A stretch of DNA of 64,000 nucleotides from contig NZ_CP129382.1 in NCBI RefSeq assembly GCF_030435705.1, forward strand, positions 496,001-560,000, written 5' to 3'. Position numbers and translations under genes: made by a program. A model generated the notes under the pieces. It was not told where the DNA came from, made no database searches, and was given only the letters and a program-made list of their open reading frames with translations. Of this stretch, positions 17,535 through 27,213 are shown one piece after another; position 1 is the stretch's first letter; each line of letters begins with the position of its first letter. Source of the DNA: Rhizobium sp. SSA_523. GTDB taxonomy: Bacteria; Pseudomonadota; Alphaproteobacteria; Rhizobiales; Rhizobiaceae.

Positions 17535-18725
17535 ATGACTGAACACAACGTCCGCAATTTCAACATCAACTTCGGCCCGCAGCATCCTGCGGCGCACGGG
17601 GTTCTGCGTCTGGTTCTCGAACTGGACGGGGAAATCGTCGAGCGCGTGGATCCGCATATCGGTCTCCTGCATCGCGGCACCGAAAAGCTGATCGAGGCCA
17701 AGACCTATCTCCAGGCGCTTCCCTATTTCGACCGGCTGGATTACGTCGCGCCGATGAACCAGGAACATGCCTATTGCCTGGCGGTGGAAAAGCTGCTCGG
17801 CATCACGGTTCCGATCCGCGGCCAGTTGATCCGCGTTCTGTATTCGGAAATCGGGCGCATCCTGTCGCATCTGCTCAACGTCACCACGCAGGCCATGGAC
17901 GTCGGCGCGCTCACGCCGCCGCTCTGGGGCTTCGAGGAACGCGAAAAGCTGATGGTGTTTTATGAGCGGGCGTCCGGTTCGCGCATGCACGCCGCCTATT
18001 TCCGCCCCGGCGGGGTTCACCAGGACCTGCCGCACGAACTGGTCGAGGATATCGGCAAGTGGTGCGATGCCTTCCCGCGGGCGCTCGACGACATTCACGG
18101 CCTGATCACCGACAACCGCATCTTCAAGCAGCGCAATGTCGATATCGGCGTGGTGAAGCTGGAAGACGCCTGGGCCTGGGGCTTCTCCGGCGTGATGGTG
18201 CGCGGTTCCGGCGCGAAATGGGACCTGCGCAAGTCGCAGCCCTATGAATGCTATGCCGACCTCGATTTCGATATCGCCATCGGCAAGAATGGCGATTGCT
18301 ACGACCGCTATCTGATCCGCATGATCGAGATGGCCGAGTCGGTGAAGATCATGAAGCAGTGCGTCAATCGCCTTCTGTCGGATGCCAAGACCGGCCCGGT
18401 CTCGTCGATCGACGGCAAGATCGTGCCGCCGAAGCGTGGCGAGATGAAACGCTCCATGGAAGCGCTCATCCACCACTTCAAGCTCTATACCGAGGGCTTC
18501 CACGTGCCGGAAGGCGAGGTCTATGCCGCCGTCGAGGCGCCGAAGGGCGAGTTCGGCGTGTATCTGGTCTCTGATGGCACCAACAAGCCCTATCGGTGCA
18601 AGATCCGGGCGCCGGGCTATGCGCATCTGCAGTCGATGGACTTCATGTGCCGTGGCCACCAGCTTGCCGACGTGTCGGCGATCCTTGGTTCGCTTGACAT
18701 CGTGTTTGGCGAGGTGGACCGCTGA
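17535..18725 (+). CDS. nuoD: NADH-quinone oxidoreductase subunit D
   Basis: 396 residues; the 49-kDa subunit that forms much of the quinone pocket. It is homologous to the large subunit of NiFe hydrogenase. Seen: [21 protein letters not shown] (residues 13-33) with the quinone-contacting His, [16 protein letters not shown], and the C-terminal [11 protein letters not shown] ending, all diagnostic. Its ATG follows the right end of the inserted element by 20 bp with a GGAG site. It overlaps the next small gene by one base (TGATG). Confidence 0.97.
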   Translation: MTEHNVRNFNINFGPQHPAAHGVLRLVLELDGEIVERVDPHIGLLHRGTEKLIEAKTYLQALPYFDRLDYVAPMNQEHAYCLAVEKLLGITVPIRGQLIRVLYSEIGRILSHLLNVTTQAMDVGALTPPLWGFEEREKLMVFYERASGSRMHAAYFRPGGVHQDLPHELVEDIGKWCDAFPRALDDIHGLITDNRIFKQRNVDIGVVKLEDAWAWGFSGVMVRGSGAKWDLRKSQPYECYADLDFDIAIGKNGDCYDRYLIRMIEMAESVKIMKQCVNRLLSDAKTGPVSSIDGKIVPPKRGEMKRSMEALIHHFKLYTEGFHVPEGEVYAAVEAPKGEFGVYLVSDGTNKPYRCKIRAPGYAHLQSMDFMCRGHQLADVSAILGSLDIVFGEVDR

Positions 18726-18976
18726 TGCGTGGCGTCGCTCTCGCCCTGTTGGGATTCTGTCTCGCCTCTGCGGCCAATGCCCAGAGCCTGAACGGCAGCG
18801 TCCAGACGGAGCGGGGCGCCGACGCCACCATGGCGGAACTTCTCGTCCGGGAGTATGAAATCAAATCTGCCGTGCCCAATGGATCGAAGCTGATCGTCTT
18901 CATGCAGAAGGGCACGTCTGCTTATGCCTGCGAATTCGTCAATGTCGCGAAGACGCGTTGTGCATCGATCAATTGA
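18725..18976 (+). CDS. Small secreted protein of the nuo operon (unknown function)
   Basis: 83 residues with a signal peptide ([19 protein letters not shown], cleavage after ANA about residue 19). The mature chain of about 64 residues has two cysteines (in YACEF and TRCASIN near the end) that could form a disulfide. No known domain is recognised. It overlaps the nuoD stop by one base and lies 16 bp before nuoE, so it is co-transcribed. Similar small ORFs occur at this place in other rhizobia, as far as I recall, which suggests a conserved accessory role in the periplasm. Confidence 0.75.
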   Translation: MRGVALALLGFCLASAANAQSLNGSVQTERGADATMAELLVREYEIKSAVPNGSKLIVFMQKGTSAYACEFVNVAKTRCASIN

Positions 18977-18992
18977 TAAGGCGTGAGAAAGA

Positions 18993-19895
18993 ATGTCCGT
19001 TCGTCGACTAGCCGAAGATCAGTTCCAGCCGGGCGCCTTTGCCTTCACTGCGGATAACGCAGCCTGGGCAGAGGCGACAATCCGGAAATATCCGGAAGGC
19101 CGCCAGCAATCGGCGGTCATTCCGCTGCTGATGCGCGCCCAGGAGCAGGATGGCTGGGTCACCCGGGCCGCCATCGAATTTGTCGCGCAGAAGCTGGCAA
19201 TGCCCTATATCCGCGTGCTGGAGGTGGCGACCTTCTACACCCAGTTCCAGCTGAAGCCGATCGGCACCCGGGCGCATGTCCAGGTTTGCGGAACGACCCC
19301 TTGCATGCTGAGAGGCTCCGAGGCGCTGATGGATGTCTGCAGGCGCAAGATCCACCACGAGCCCTTCGAGCGCAATGCCAGCGGCACGCTGTCCTGGGAA
19401 GAGGTGGAATGTCAGGGCGCCTGCGTCAATGCGCCGATGGTCATGATCTTCAAGGACGCCTATGAAGACCTGACGCCGGAGCGTCTGGAAGAGATCATCG
19501 ATGCTTTCGATGCAGGCAAGGGGGCGCAGGTGAAGACCGGCCCGCAGATCGACCGAGTGACATCCGCACCGGAAGGCGGTCCGAAGACGCTTCTGGAAGA
19601 GGTCAAGCCTGTCCGCACCAATCTGGAAGCGCAGCCGGAGGCGCCGGCCGCCTCGGTCCCGCCGGCGGAAGCCGGCCGGCCGAAGGACACGGCCGCTGAG
19701 ACCAATCCTTCGCTGAAGACCCCGGTGACGGCACCCGAGGCTGCGAAATCCAATGCCAAGGCCGCCGAGACCGGAGAGCTTTCGGCGACCAAGGCCTCCG
19801 AGCCCGATCCGAAGGCACCCGGCAGCACCGCCGAGGGCGCACCGGTGGCGGACGCCGCAAAGACGAAGACCACGACATCCGACGGCGATCGGTAA
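18993..19895 (+). CDS. nuoE: NADH-quinone oxidoreductase subunit E (N1a cluster)
   Basis: 300 residues. The thioredoxin-like 24-kDa subunit with a 2Fe-2S cluster: ligands Cys99, Cys104 (CGTTPC), Cys140 and Cys144 (CQGAC). The catalytic-core part ends near residue 170. Beyond it is a low-complexity tail of about 120 residues rich in Ala, Pro, Glu and Lys, much longer than the E. coli protein (166 aa); such tails occur in rhizobial NuoE and look disordered. It works with NuoF in the NADH-oxidising module. Confidence 0.95.
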   Translation: MSVRRLAEDQFQPGAFAFTADNAAWAEATIRKYPEGRQQSAVIPLLMRAQEQDGWVTRAAIEFVAQKLAMPYIRVLEVATFYTQFQLKPIGTRAHVQVCGTTPCMLRGSEALMDVCRRKIHHEPFERNASGTLSWEEVECQGACVNAPMVMIFKDAYEDLTPERLEEIIDAFDAGKGAQVKTGPQIDRVTSAPEGGPKTLLEEVKPVRTNLEAQPEAPAASVPPAEAGRPKDTAAETNPSLKTPVTAPEAAKSNAKAAETGELSATKASEPDPKAPGSTAEGAPVADAAKTKTTTSDGDR

Positions 19896-19987
19896 CGGAA
19901 CCGCCTGAGGAACCGCGTCCGGCCAGCCGGCGCATCTTGCATTCGAAAAAGCCGACCTAAGGTGGCGGCGGACTGGTGGAATAGATC

Positions 19988-21292
19988 ATGTTGAAAGATC
20001 AGGATCGCATCTTTACCAATATCTACGGTCTCAAGGACAAGTCCGTGAAGGGCGCCATGAGCCGTGGCCATTGGGATGGCACCAAGCAGATCATCGAGAA
20101 GGGCCGCGACTGGATCATCAACGAGATGAAGGCCTCCGGTCTTCGTGGTCGTGGTGGCGCCGGCTTCCCCACCGGCCTGAAATGGTCCTTCATGCCGAAG
20201 GAGAGCGATGGCCGTCCGCATTACCTCGTCGTCAATGCCGATGAGTCGGAGCCCGGGACCTGCAAGGACCGTGATATCATGCGTCACGATCCGCATACGC
20301 TGATCGAAGGCTGCGTGATCGCCGGCTTCGCCATGGGCGCGCATACGGCCTATATCTATGTTCGCGGCGAATATATCCGCGAGCGCGAGGCGCTGCAGGC
20401 GGCCATCGACGAGTGTTACGATGCCGGCCTTCTCGGCACCAACAACAAATGCGGCTGGGATTTCGATGTCTACGTGCATCACGGCGCGGGCGCCTATATC
20501 TGCGGCGAGGAAACCGCCCTTCTCGAAAGCCTGGAAGGCAAGAAGGGCCAGCCGCGCCTGAAGCCGCCATTCCCGGCCAATATGGGCCTTTATGGCTGCC
20601 CGACCACGGTCAACAATGTCGAATCCATCGCCGTCGCCCCGACCATTCTGCGTCGTGGCGCCTCCTGGTTCTCGTCGATCGGGCGCGCCAACAATGTCGG
20701 CACGAAACTGTTCATGGTGTCCGGCCACGTGAACAAGCCCTGCACCTTCGAAGAAGCCATGGGCCTGTCCTTCCGCGAGATCATCGAGCGCCATTGCGGC
20801 GGCATTCGAGGCGGCTGGGACAATCTTCTCGGCGTCATTCCCGGCGGGGCATCCTGCCCGGTGGTGCGCGGCGAGGACATGGCCGACGCGATCATGGATT
20901 TCGACGGCATGCGCGAGGTGAAGTCCTCCTTCGGCACCGGCGGCATGATCGTGATGGACAAGTCGACGGACATCATCAAGGCGATCTGGCGGATTGCGGC
21001 CTTCTTCAAGCACGAAAGCTGCGGCCAGTGCACGCCGTGCCGTGAAGGCACCGGCTGGATGATGCGCGTCCTTGAGCGTATGGTGAAGGGCAATGCGCAA
21101 AAGCGCGAGATCGACATGCTCTTGCAGGTCTCCAAGCAGATCGAAGGTCATACGATCTGCGCTCTGGGCGATGCTGCGGCCTGGCCGGTTCAGGGTCTGA
21201 TCCGCAATTTCCGCCCGGAAATCGAAAAGCGGATCGATCAATATACCGCCAACGCCACAAGCGTCGGAGCGGTTCTCGAAGCAGCGGAGTGA
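19988..21292 (+). CDS. nuoF: NADH-quinone oxidoreductase subunit F (FMN, N3 cluster)
   Basis: 434 residues. It binds NADH and FMN, the entry point for electrons. The FMN/NAD glycine-rich motif [16 protein letters not shown] falls near residues 52-68, the acidic loop [17 protein letters not shown] near 80-97, [19 protein letters not shown] near 167-186, and the 4Fe-4S ligands [10 protein letters not shown] begin at Cys345. Length and order are normal. The ATG at 19988 follows a 92-bp spacer after nuoE. Confidence 0.98.
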   Translation: MLKDQDRIFTNIYGLKDKSVKGAMSRGHWDGTKQIIEKGRDWIINEMKASGLRGRGGAGFPTGLKWSFMPKESDGRPHYLVVNADESEPGTCKDRDIMRHDPHTLIEGCVIAGFAMGAHTAYIYVRGEYIREREALQAAIDECYDAGLLGTNNKCGWDFDVYVHHGAGAYICGEETALLESLEGKKGQPRLKPPFPANMGLYGCPTTVNNVESIAVAPTILRRGASWFSSIGRANNVGTKLFMVSGHVNKPCTFEEAMGLSFREIIERHCGGIRGGWDNLLGVIPGGASCPVVRGEDMADAIMDFDGMREVKSSFGTGGMIVMDKSTDIIKAIWRIAAFFKHESCGQCTPCREGTGWMMRVLERMVKGNAQKREIDMLLQVSKQIEGHTICALGDAAAWPVQGLIRNFRPEIEKRIDQYTANATSVGAVLEAAE

Positions 21293-21298
21293 CGAACC

Positions 21299-22369
21299 AT
21301 GGCAGGCGAGACGGACAAGAACGGTAAAGAGACAACGACAGGCAAGCCGTCTGTTGGATTTTCGCTGCCCTTCGCAGAACGTGCGCCGGCCAATCCGATG
21401 GAGATGATGGCTGCGGCGACAGCCGCGGGCATGGCGCTCAGCACGCATTTCGCCAGCGCCTTCTTCGGCATGATGCAGGCGGCCATGGAAGCATCCGGCA
21501 GGCCCGTATCGGCCAAGCGCCCGACCGCTCCTGAAGGCCCTGCGGCCGCTGAGGCAGCCACTCAGGCCAGCCCTTCGGCTGCCACTCCGGCAACCGCGCC
21601 CGAATCGGTTCCGCAAGCCGCGGCACCGGTTTCGCCAGTGGCGGGAGCGGAGCAAGCCGGACACGGCCGGACCGCAACGAGAGATGTTTCGCCGGCAGAA
21701 AGCCTGCCGACGGAGGGCCTGTCGATGGAAAGCGATCCGACGGCAATCTTGCCGACCGGAGATGTGACGCGCGCAGGACCGGTAAAGCCTGCAGGCAAGG
21801 CAGCGGCCCGGCCGCGCATTGCCAAGGAGGCCGCGGACGGATCGGCAAGGCAGGCGCCCGGCGCCGGTCGGGCCAAAGCCGTCGTGAAGACCGCGTTGCT
21901 GAGCGAGACGGCGGTTTTGCCGCCGGCAGAGGCAAAGCCGGCCGGCAAATCGGGCCTTGCCCGCAAGGCGAAAGGCGCCGCGCCGCTGGCAGATGAGGTG
22001 GTGACGGCCGCAACCGGCAAGGCCGATACGGCGCGCAAGCCGCTCGGGCCTGTCAAAGCCGGCCCTGGCCTTGCGGGATTGGATCAGCCTTCGGCGCCGA
22101 AACCGTTGAAGGACAAGCCGGTGGTGGCAAAGCCGGCAGGACGAAAGAAGGCTGCAAGCCAGGCAGTCGAGGCCGGTGACGATCTCAAGGCGATCGCCGG
22201 CATCGGCCCCAAGCTTGCCGAACTACTGGCCGGGATGGGTGTGCGCCGCTATGCGCAGATCGCTGCCTGGACGCAAAAGGATGTGGAGCAATTCGACCGC
22301 GAGCTCGGGCTCGACGGGCGTATTGCCAAGGACGATTGGATCGCGCAGGCCAAGGCCCTGCTGCGGTGA
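21299..22369 (+). CDS. Ala/Pro-rich protein with C-terminal helix-hairpin-helix domain, nuo operon
   Basis: 356 residues between nuoF and nuoG. Three parts are visible: an N-terminal stretch with AERAPANPMEMMAAATAAGMALSTHFASAFFGMMQAAMEA that could be a membrane-associated helix; a long low-complexity middle (about 65-290) rich in Ala, Pro, Lys and Gly; and a C-terminal domain of about 60 residues starting DDLKAIAGIGPKLAELLAGMGV, a helix-hairpin-helix motif of the type found in rhizobial 'NADH dehydrogenase-associated' proteins. It lies six bp after nuoF and is clearly part of the operon. Not a known complex I core subunit; a role in assembly is only a guess. Confidence 0.75.
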   Translation: MAGETDKNGKETTTGKPSVGFSLPFAERAPANPMEMMAAATAAGMALSTHFASAFFGMMQAAMEASGRPVSAKRPTAPEGPAAAEAATQASPSAATPATAPESVPQAAAPVSPVAGAEQAGHGRTATRDVSPAESLPTEGLSMESDPTAILPTGDVTRAGPVKPAGKAAARPRIAKEAADGSARQAPGAGRAKAVVKTALLSETAVLPPAEAKPAGKSGLARKAKGAAPLADEVVTAATGKADTARKPLGPVKAGPGLAGLDQPSAPKPLKDKPVVAKPAGRKKAASQAVEAGDDLKAIAGIGPKLAELLAGMGVRRYAQIAAWTQKDVEQFDRELGLDGRIAKDDWIAQAKALLR

Positions 22370-22434
22370 CGGAAAGTGTCGCCGCTCTCTCGATCGGAGA
22401 GGGCAGGGGGACTGGAAACAGGACGTAAGTGACG

Positions 22435-24516
22435 ATGGTTAAGCTCAAGGTTGACGGCAAAGAGATCGAGGTTCCGGATCACTTCACGCTGTTGCAGGCG
22501 TGTGAGGAAGCTGGTGCCGAAGTACCGCGCTTCTGCTTTCACGAACGCCTGTCAGTGGCCGGTAACTGCCGTATGTGTCTGATCGAGGTGAAGGGCGGCC
22601 CGCCGAAGCCGGCGGCCTCCTGCGCCATGGGCGTGCGCGATGTCCGCGGCGGCCCGAATGGCGAGCTCCCGGAGATCTATACCAACACGCCCATGGTCAA
22701 GAAGGCCCGCGAAGGCGTGATGGAATTCCTGCTGATCAACCATCCGCTGGATTGTCCGATCTGCGACCAGGGCGGCGAATGCGATCTGCAGGACCAGGCC
22801 ATGGCCTTCGGCATGGACTCCTCCCGCTACACGGAAAACAAGCGTGCGGTCGAGGACAAGTATATCGGCCCGCTGGTGAAGACGGTGATGAACCGCTGCA
22901 TCCACTGCACGCGCTGCGTTCGCTTCACCACGGAAGTGGCCGGCATTTCCGAGCTCGGCCTGATCGGCCGCGGCGAGGATGCCGAGATCACCACCTATCT
23001 CGAACATGCGATGACCTCCGAGCTTCAGGGCAATGTGATTGATCTGTGCCCGGTCGGCGCTCTCACCTCGCGACCCTTCGCCTTCACCGCGCGTCCCTGG
23101 GAACTGGGCAAGACCGAATCCATCGACGTGATGGATGCTGTCGGCTCGGCCATCCGCGTCGATACCCGTGGTCGCGAAGTCATGCGCATCATGCCGCGGG
23201 TGAACGAGCAGGTGAACGAAGAGTGGATTTCCGACAAGAGCCGCTTCATCTGGGATGGCCTGAAGACTCAGCGTCTCGACCGCCCCTATGTGCGGCGCGA
23301 CGGTCGCCTGCAGGCGGCGAGCTGGGGCGAGGCCTTCGCCGCCATCAAGGGCGCGGTGTCGGCTACAACCGGTGCGCGGATCGGCGCCATTGCCGGCGAC
23401 CTTGCCTCGGTCGAGGAAATGTATGCCCTGAAGGAACTGCTGACCGCACTCGGCTCGCAGAACATGGATTGCCGCCAGGACGGCGCCAAGCTCGATCCGT
23501 CGCTCGGCCGCGCCTCCTATCTCTTCAACCCCACCATTCAGGGCATAGAGGATGCGGATGCGCTGCTCCTGATCGGCGCCAATCCGCGCTACGAGGCCTC
23601 CATCCTGAATGCCCGGATCCGCAAGCGCTGGCGCCGCGGCAATTTCCCGATCGGCGTGATCGGCGAAGCCTCGGATCTGCGCTACACTTACGATTATCTC
23701 GGCGCCGGTCCGGAAACGCTGAACGATCTGGTCAACGGGTCGAACAGCTTCCTGGAGATCCTGCGCAAGGCCGAACGGCCGATGATCGTGCTGGGTCCGG
23801 GTGCGCTGACGCGCGATGACGGCGACAGCGTTCTGGCAGTCGCGGCCAATCTGGCGCAGACGGTCGGCGCGGTCGGCGAGGGCTGGAACGGCTTCGGCGT
23901 CCTGCACACGGCGGCCTCGCGGGTCGGCGGCCTCGATCTCGGCTTCGTGCCGGGGGCGGCAGGCGCCAATGCGGCCACCATGCTGCGCTCCATGGATGTC
24001 CTCTTCCTGCTCGGCGCGGACGAGATGGAATTCTCCTCCAAGCACGCCAAGTTCACCGTCTATATCGGCAGCCATGGCGATGCCGGCGCGCACAATGCCG
24101 ACGTGATCCTGCCCGGCGCAGCCTATACCGAGAAATCCGGAACCTGGGTCAATCTTGAAGGGCGCGTACAGATGGGCAATCGCGCCGGTTTTGCTCCGGG
24201 CGAGGCCCGTGAGGAATGGGCGATCCTGCGGGCGCTGTCCGACGTGCTTGGCAAGAAACTGCCCTTCGATTCGCTGTCGCAATTGCGCCAGAAGCTCTAT
24301 GCGGCCTATCCGCATTTCAACGATCTGGACGAGATTGCGCCCGGCACCGTCGACCATATTGCCACTCTGGCCACAAAACCGGTGGGCATGAGCAAGACGG
24401 GGTTTGCGTCGCCGATCAAAGACTTCTATCTCACGAACCCGATCACACGTGCTTCGGCGGTGATGGCGGAATGTTCTGCGCTGGCCCGCAACAACTTCAA
24501 GGCTGCGGCAGAGTAA
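22435..24516 (+). CDS. nuoG: NADH-quinone oxidoreductase subunit G
   Basis: 693 residues; the 75-kDa subunit carrying several Fe-S clusters. The N-terminal ferredoxin-like 2Fe-2S domain (CFHERLSVAGNCRMC, about residues 34-48, and CAMGVRD), the CPICDQGGECDLQD segment (about 103-116), the 4Fe-4S motif CIHCTRCVRF and CPVGAL are all present, followed by a molybdopterin-like fold with no cofactor motif. The ATG at 22435 gives the family start MVKLKVDGKEIEVPDH; a GTG two codons upstream at 22429 is the alternative. Fifteen bp to nuoH. Confidence 0.97.
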   Translation: MVKLKVDGKEIEVPDHFTLLQACEEAGAEVPRFCFHERLSVAGNCRMCLIEVKGGPPKPAASCAMGVRDVRGGPNGELPEIYTNTPMVKKAREGVMEFLLINHPLDCPICDQGGECDLQDQAMAFGMDSSRYTENKRAVEDKYIGPLVKTVMNRCIHCTRCVRFTTEVAGISELGLIGRGEDAEITTYLEHAMTSELQGNVIDLCPVGALTSRPFAFTARPWELGKTESIDVMDAVGSAIRVDTRGREVMRIMPRVNEQVNEEWISDKSRFIWDGLKTQRLDRPYVRRDGRLQAASWGEAFAAIKGAVSATTGARIGAIAGDLASVEEMYALKELLTALGSQNMDCRQDGAKLDPSLGRASYLFNPTIQGIEDADALLLIGANPRYEASILNARIRKRWRRGNFPIGVIGEASDLRYTYDYLGAGPETLNDLVNGSNSFLEILRKAERPMIVLGPGALTRDDGDSVLAVAANLAQTVGAVGEGWNGFGVLHTAASRVGGLDLGFVPGAAGANAATMLRSMDVLFLLGADEMEFSSKHAKFTVYIGSHGDAGAHNADVILPGAAYTEKSGTWVNLEGRVQMGNRAGFAPGEAREEWAILRALSDVLGKKLPFDSLSQLRQKLYAAYPHFNDLDEIAPGTVDHIATLATKPVGMSKTGFASPIKDFYLTNPITRASAVMAECSALARNNFKAAAE

Positions 24517-24530
24517 AGGCTTAAAATAAC

Positions 24531-25574
24531 ATGGACTCTTTCTTCTTGACCTATCTCTGGCCGGCGATCGTCATGATCGGTCAGTCCCTGTTGCTCTTGG
24601 TCTGCCTGCTGGTCTTCATCGCCTATATCCTGCTGGCTGACCGCAAGATCTGGGCGGCGGTGCAGCTGCGCCGCGGACCCAATGTGGTGGGGCCCTGGGG
24701 CCTGTTCCAGTCCTTTGCCGATCTGTTGAAGTTCGTCTTCAAGGAGCCGATCATTCCGGCCGGCGCCAATAAAGGCGTCTTCCTGCTGGCGCCGCTAGTA
24801 TCGGTGACGCTGGCGCTCGCCACCTGGGCCGTCGTGCCGGTGAACGAGAACTGGGTGATTGCCAATATCAATGTCGGCATTCTCTTCGTCTTCGCCATCT
24901 CCTCGCTCGAAGTCTATGGAATCATCATGGGCGGCTGGGCGTCCAACTCGAAATATCCCTTCCTCGGCGCGCTGCGCTCGGCCGCGCAGATGGTCTCCTA
25001 CGAAGTCTCGATGGGCCTGATCATCGTCACCGTCCTTCTGACGGTCGGCTCGCTGAACCTGTCGGATATCGTCTTTGCCCAGAAGACCGGCATCGGCACG
25101 ATGGTCGGACTGCCCAACAGCTTCCTCGACTGGAACTGGCTCGTCCTGTTCCCGGCCATGGTGATCTTCTTCATTTCGGCGCTGGCGGAAACCAATCGTC
25201 CGCCCTTCGACCTGCCGGAAGCGGAATCGGAACTTGTCGCCGGCTTCATGGTCGAATATGGGTCCACCCCATACATGATGTTCATGCTGGGGGAATATGC
25301 CGCCATTGTCCTGATGTGCGCGCTCACCACCATCCTGTTCCTCGGCGGCTGGCTTCCTCCGGTGGATGTCTGGTTCCTGAACTGGGTGCCGGGTCTGATC
25401 TGGTTCGTCTTGAAGGCCGGTTTCGTCTTCTTCATGTTCGCCATGGTGAAGGCATTCGTTCCGCGTTACCGCTATGACCAGCTGATGCGGCTGGGCTGGA
25501 AGGTGTTCCTGCCGCTGTCGCTCGTTCTGGTCATCGTGACTGCATTCGTTGTGAAGCTGACGGCTGGCGCCTAA
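24531..25574 (+). CDS. nuoH: NADH-quinone oxidoreductase subunit H
   Basis: 347 residues; the eight-helix ND1 homologue forming the membrane side of the quinone channel. Seen: [33 protein letters not shown] (about 36-68), the loop EGPTxxSALIH-equivalent is absent as expected, and [28 protein letters not shown] (about 218-245) with the conserved acidic residues that line the E-channel. Membrane arm, inner membrane. Confidence 0.97.
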   Translation: MDSFFLTYLWPAIVMIGQSLLLLVCLLVFIAYILLADRKIWAAVQLRRGPNVVGPWGLFQSFADLLKFVFKEPIIPAGANKGVFLLAPLVSVTLALATWAVVPVNENWVIANINVGILFVFAISSLEVYGIIMGGWASNSKYPFLGALRSAAQMVSYEVSMGLIIVTVLLTVGSLNLSDIVFAQKTGIGTMVGLPNSFLDWNWLVLFPAMVIFFISALAETNRPPFDLPEAESELVAGFMVEYGSTPYMMFMLGEYAAIVLMCALTTILFLGGWLPPVDVWFLNWVPGLIWFVLKAGFVFFMFAMVKAFVPRYRYDQLMRLGWKVFLPLSLVLVIVTAFVVKLTAGA

Positions 25575-25610
25575 AGCGGCGCCGCCACTCGGCTGAAGGA
25601 GAAAATACCC

Positions 25611-26102
25611 ATGGCAAGTCTGGCACAATCGGTCAGTTCGCTGTTCCTGAAGGAGTTTGTCGGCGCCTTCTTCCTGTCGATGCGCTATTTCTTCAAGCAG
25701 AAGGCCACGATCAACTATCCCTTCGAAAAGGGACCCGTATCGCCGCGTTTTCGTGGTGAGCACGCCTTGCGCCGCTATCCGAACGGCGAGGAGCGCTGCA
25801 TTGCCTGCAAGCTGTGCGAGGCGATCTGTCCGGCCCAGGCGATCACCATCGAAGCCGGCCCGCGCCGCAATGACGGCACGCGCCGTACGGTTCGCTACGA
25901 CATCGACATGGTGAAGTGCATCTATTGCGGCTTCTGCCAGGAAGCATGCCCGGTTGATGCGATCGTCGAAGGCCCGAATTTCGAATTCTCCACGGAAACG
26001 CGCGAAGAACTGTATTTCGACAAGCAGCGCCTTCTGGACAATGGCGACCGCTGGGAACGGGAAATCGCGCGCAACATCGCAATGGATGCGCCGTACCGGT
26101 AA
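25611..26102 (+). CDS. nuoI: NADH-quinone oxidoreductase subunit I (two 4Fe-4S)
   Basis: 163 residues; carries clusters N6a and N6b with ligands Cys63/66/69/73 and Cys103/106/109/113 ([12 protein letters not shown] and [12 protein letters not shown]). An amphipathic N-terminal helix ([19 protein letters not shown]) anchors it to the membrane arm. The ATG follows an AAGGAG site. It is followed by 156 bp to nuoJ, the widest normal gap in the operon. Confidence 0.98.
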   Translation: MASLAQSVSSLFLKEFVGAFFLSMRYFFKQKATINYPFEKGPVSPRFRGEHALRRYPNGEERCIACKLCEAICPAQAITIEAGPRRNDGTRRTVRYDIDMVKCIYCGFCQEACPVDAIVEGPNFEFSTETREELYFDKQRLLDNGDRWEREIARNIAMDAPYR

Positions 26103-26258
26103 TCGGCCCAACCGGTCATCGATGATGGACACTGCCGGCACAGGATCTCCTCCGTGCCGGATCGATATTGAACTTTGAACCTGGCCGGCGAAACCGACCG
26201 CCAGGTTTTGACGGTGAGGGGATCTTGACCTCGCCGGGGAAGACGAAAAGGCACCACA

Positions 26259-26873
26259 ATGGGTTTGCAGGCTGTTTTCTTTTATCTGTTCGCCTTCGTC
26301 GCGGTCGCGTCGGCGTTCATGGTCATCTCGGCCAGGAACCCGGTGCATTCCGTCCTCTTCCTGATCCTGGTGTTCTTCAACTCCGCCGGTCTCTTCCTGC
26401 TGACCGGCGCCGAGTTTCTCGCCATGATCCTGCTCGTCGTCTATATCGGCGCGGTGGCGGTGCTCTTCCTCTTCGTCGTCATGATGCTGGATATCGATTT
26501 TTCCGAATTGCGCTCCGGCTTCCTGCAATATGCGCCGATCGGGGCACTCATCGGCCTGATCGTCGCGGCGGAGCTGATTATCGTGATCGGCGGCAGCTAC
26601 ATCACGCCGGAAGCGGCACAGGCAATCACCATGCCGATCCCGTCTCCGGTTGAACGCACCAACACGGCCGCCCTCGGCGACGTGCTCTATACGAATTACA
26701 TCTATTTCTTCCAGGTGGCCGGTCTCATCCTCCTCGTGGCCATGATCGGCGCGATCGTTCTGACCCTGCGTCACCGGCAGAATATCAAGCGCCAGGACAT
26801 TTCACGACAGGTGCGCCGCACGCCGGCAACGGCTGTCGAAGTGGTCAAGGTCAAGCCTGGCCAGGGTCTCTGA
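26259..26873 (+). CDS. nuoJ: NADH-quinone oxidoreductase subunit J
   Basis: 204 residues, five transmembrane helices (ND6 homologue). The conserved segment GAEFLAMILLVVYIGAVAVLFLFVVMMLDID (about 48-79) contains the pi-bulge helix important for coupling. The charged C-terminal tail (about 175-204) is cytosolic. Membrane arm. Confidence 0.96.
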   Translation: MGLQAVFFYLFAFVAVASAFMVISARNPVHSVLFLILVFFNSAGLFLLTGAEFLAMILLVVYIGAVAVLFLFVVMMLDIDFSELRSGFLQYAPIGALIGLIVAAELIIVIGGSYITPEAAQAITMPIPSPVERTNTAALGDVLYTNYIYFFQVAGLILLVAMIGAIVLTLRHRQNIKRQDISRQVRRTPATAVEVVKVKPGQGL

Positions 26874-26897
26874 GCGCGCGATCAAGGAACAGCGACT

Positions 26898-27206
26898 ATG
26901 GAAATCGGACTTTCTCACTACCTGACCGTCAGCGCCATCCTCTTTACCCTGGGCGTCTTCGGCATCTTCCTGAACCGGAAGAACGTCATCATCATTCTGA
27001 TGTCGATCGAGCTTATCCTTCTCTCGGTCAACCTGAACATGATCGCCTTCTCTTCCTTCCTGAACGATATCGTCGGGCAGGTCTTCGCGCTGTTCATTCT
27101 GACCGTTGCGGCTGCGGAAGCGGCGATCGGTCTTGCAATTCTGGTGGTCTTCTACCGCAACCGTGGCTCGATCGCGGTTGAAGACGTCAACATGATGAAG
27201 GGCTGA
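26898..27206 (+). CDS. nuoK: NADH-quinone oxidoreductase subunit K
   Basis: 102 residues, three helices (ND4L homologue). The key acidic residues sit in [11 protein letters not shown] (Glu near position 36) and in [17 protein letters not shown] (Glu near 70), both on the proton path. It ends seven bp before nuoL. Confidence 0.97.
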   Translation: MEIGLSHYLTVSAILFTLGVFGIFLNRKNVIIILMSIELILLSVNLNMIAFSSFLNDIVGQVFALFILTVAAAEAAIGLAILVVFYRNRGSIAVEDVNMMKG

Positions 27207-27213
27207 TCAGGAC

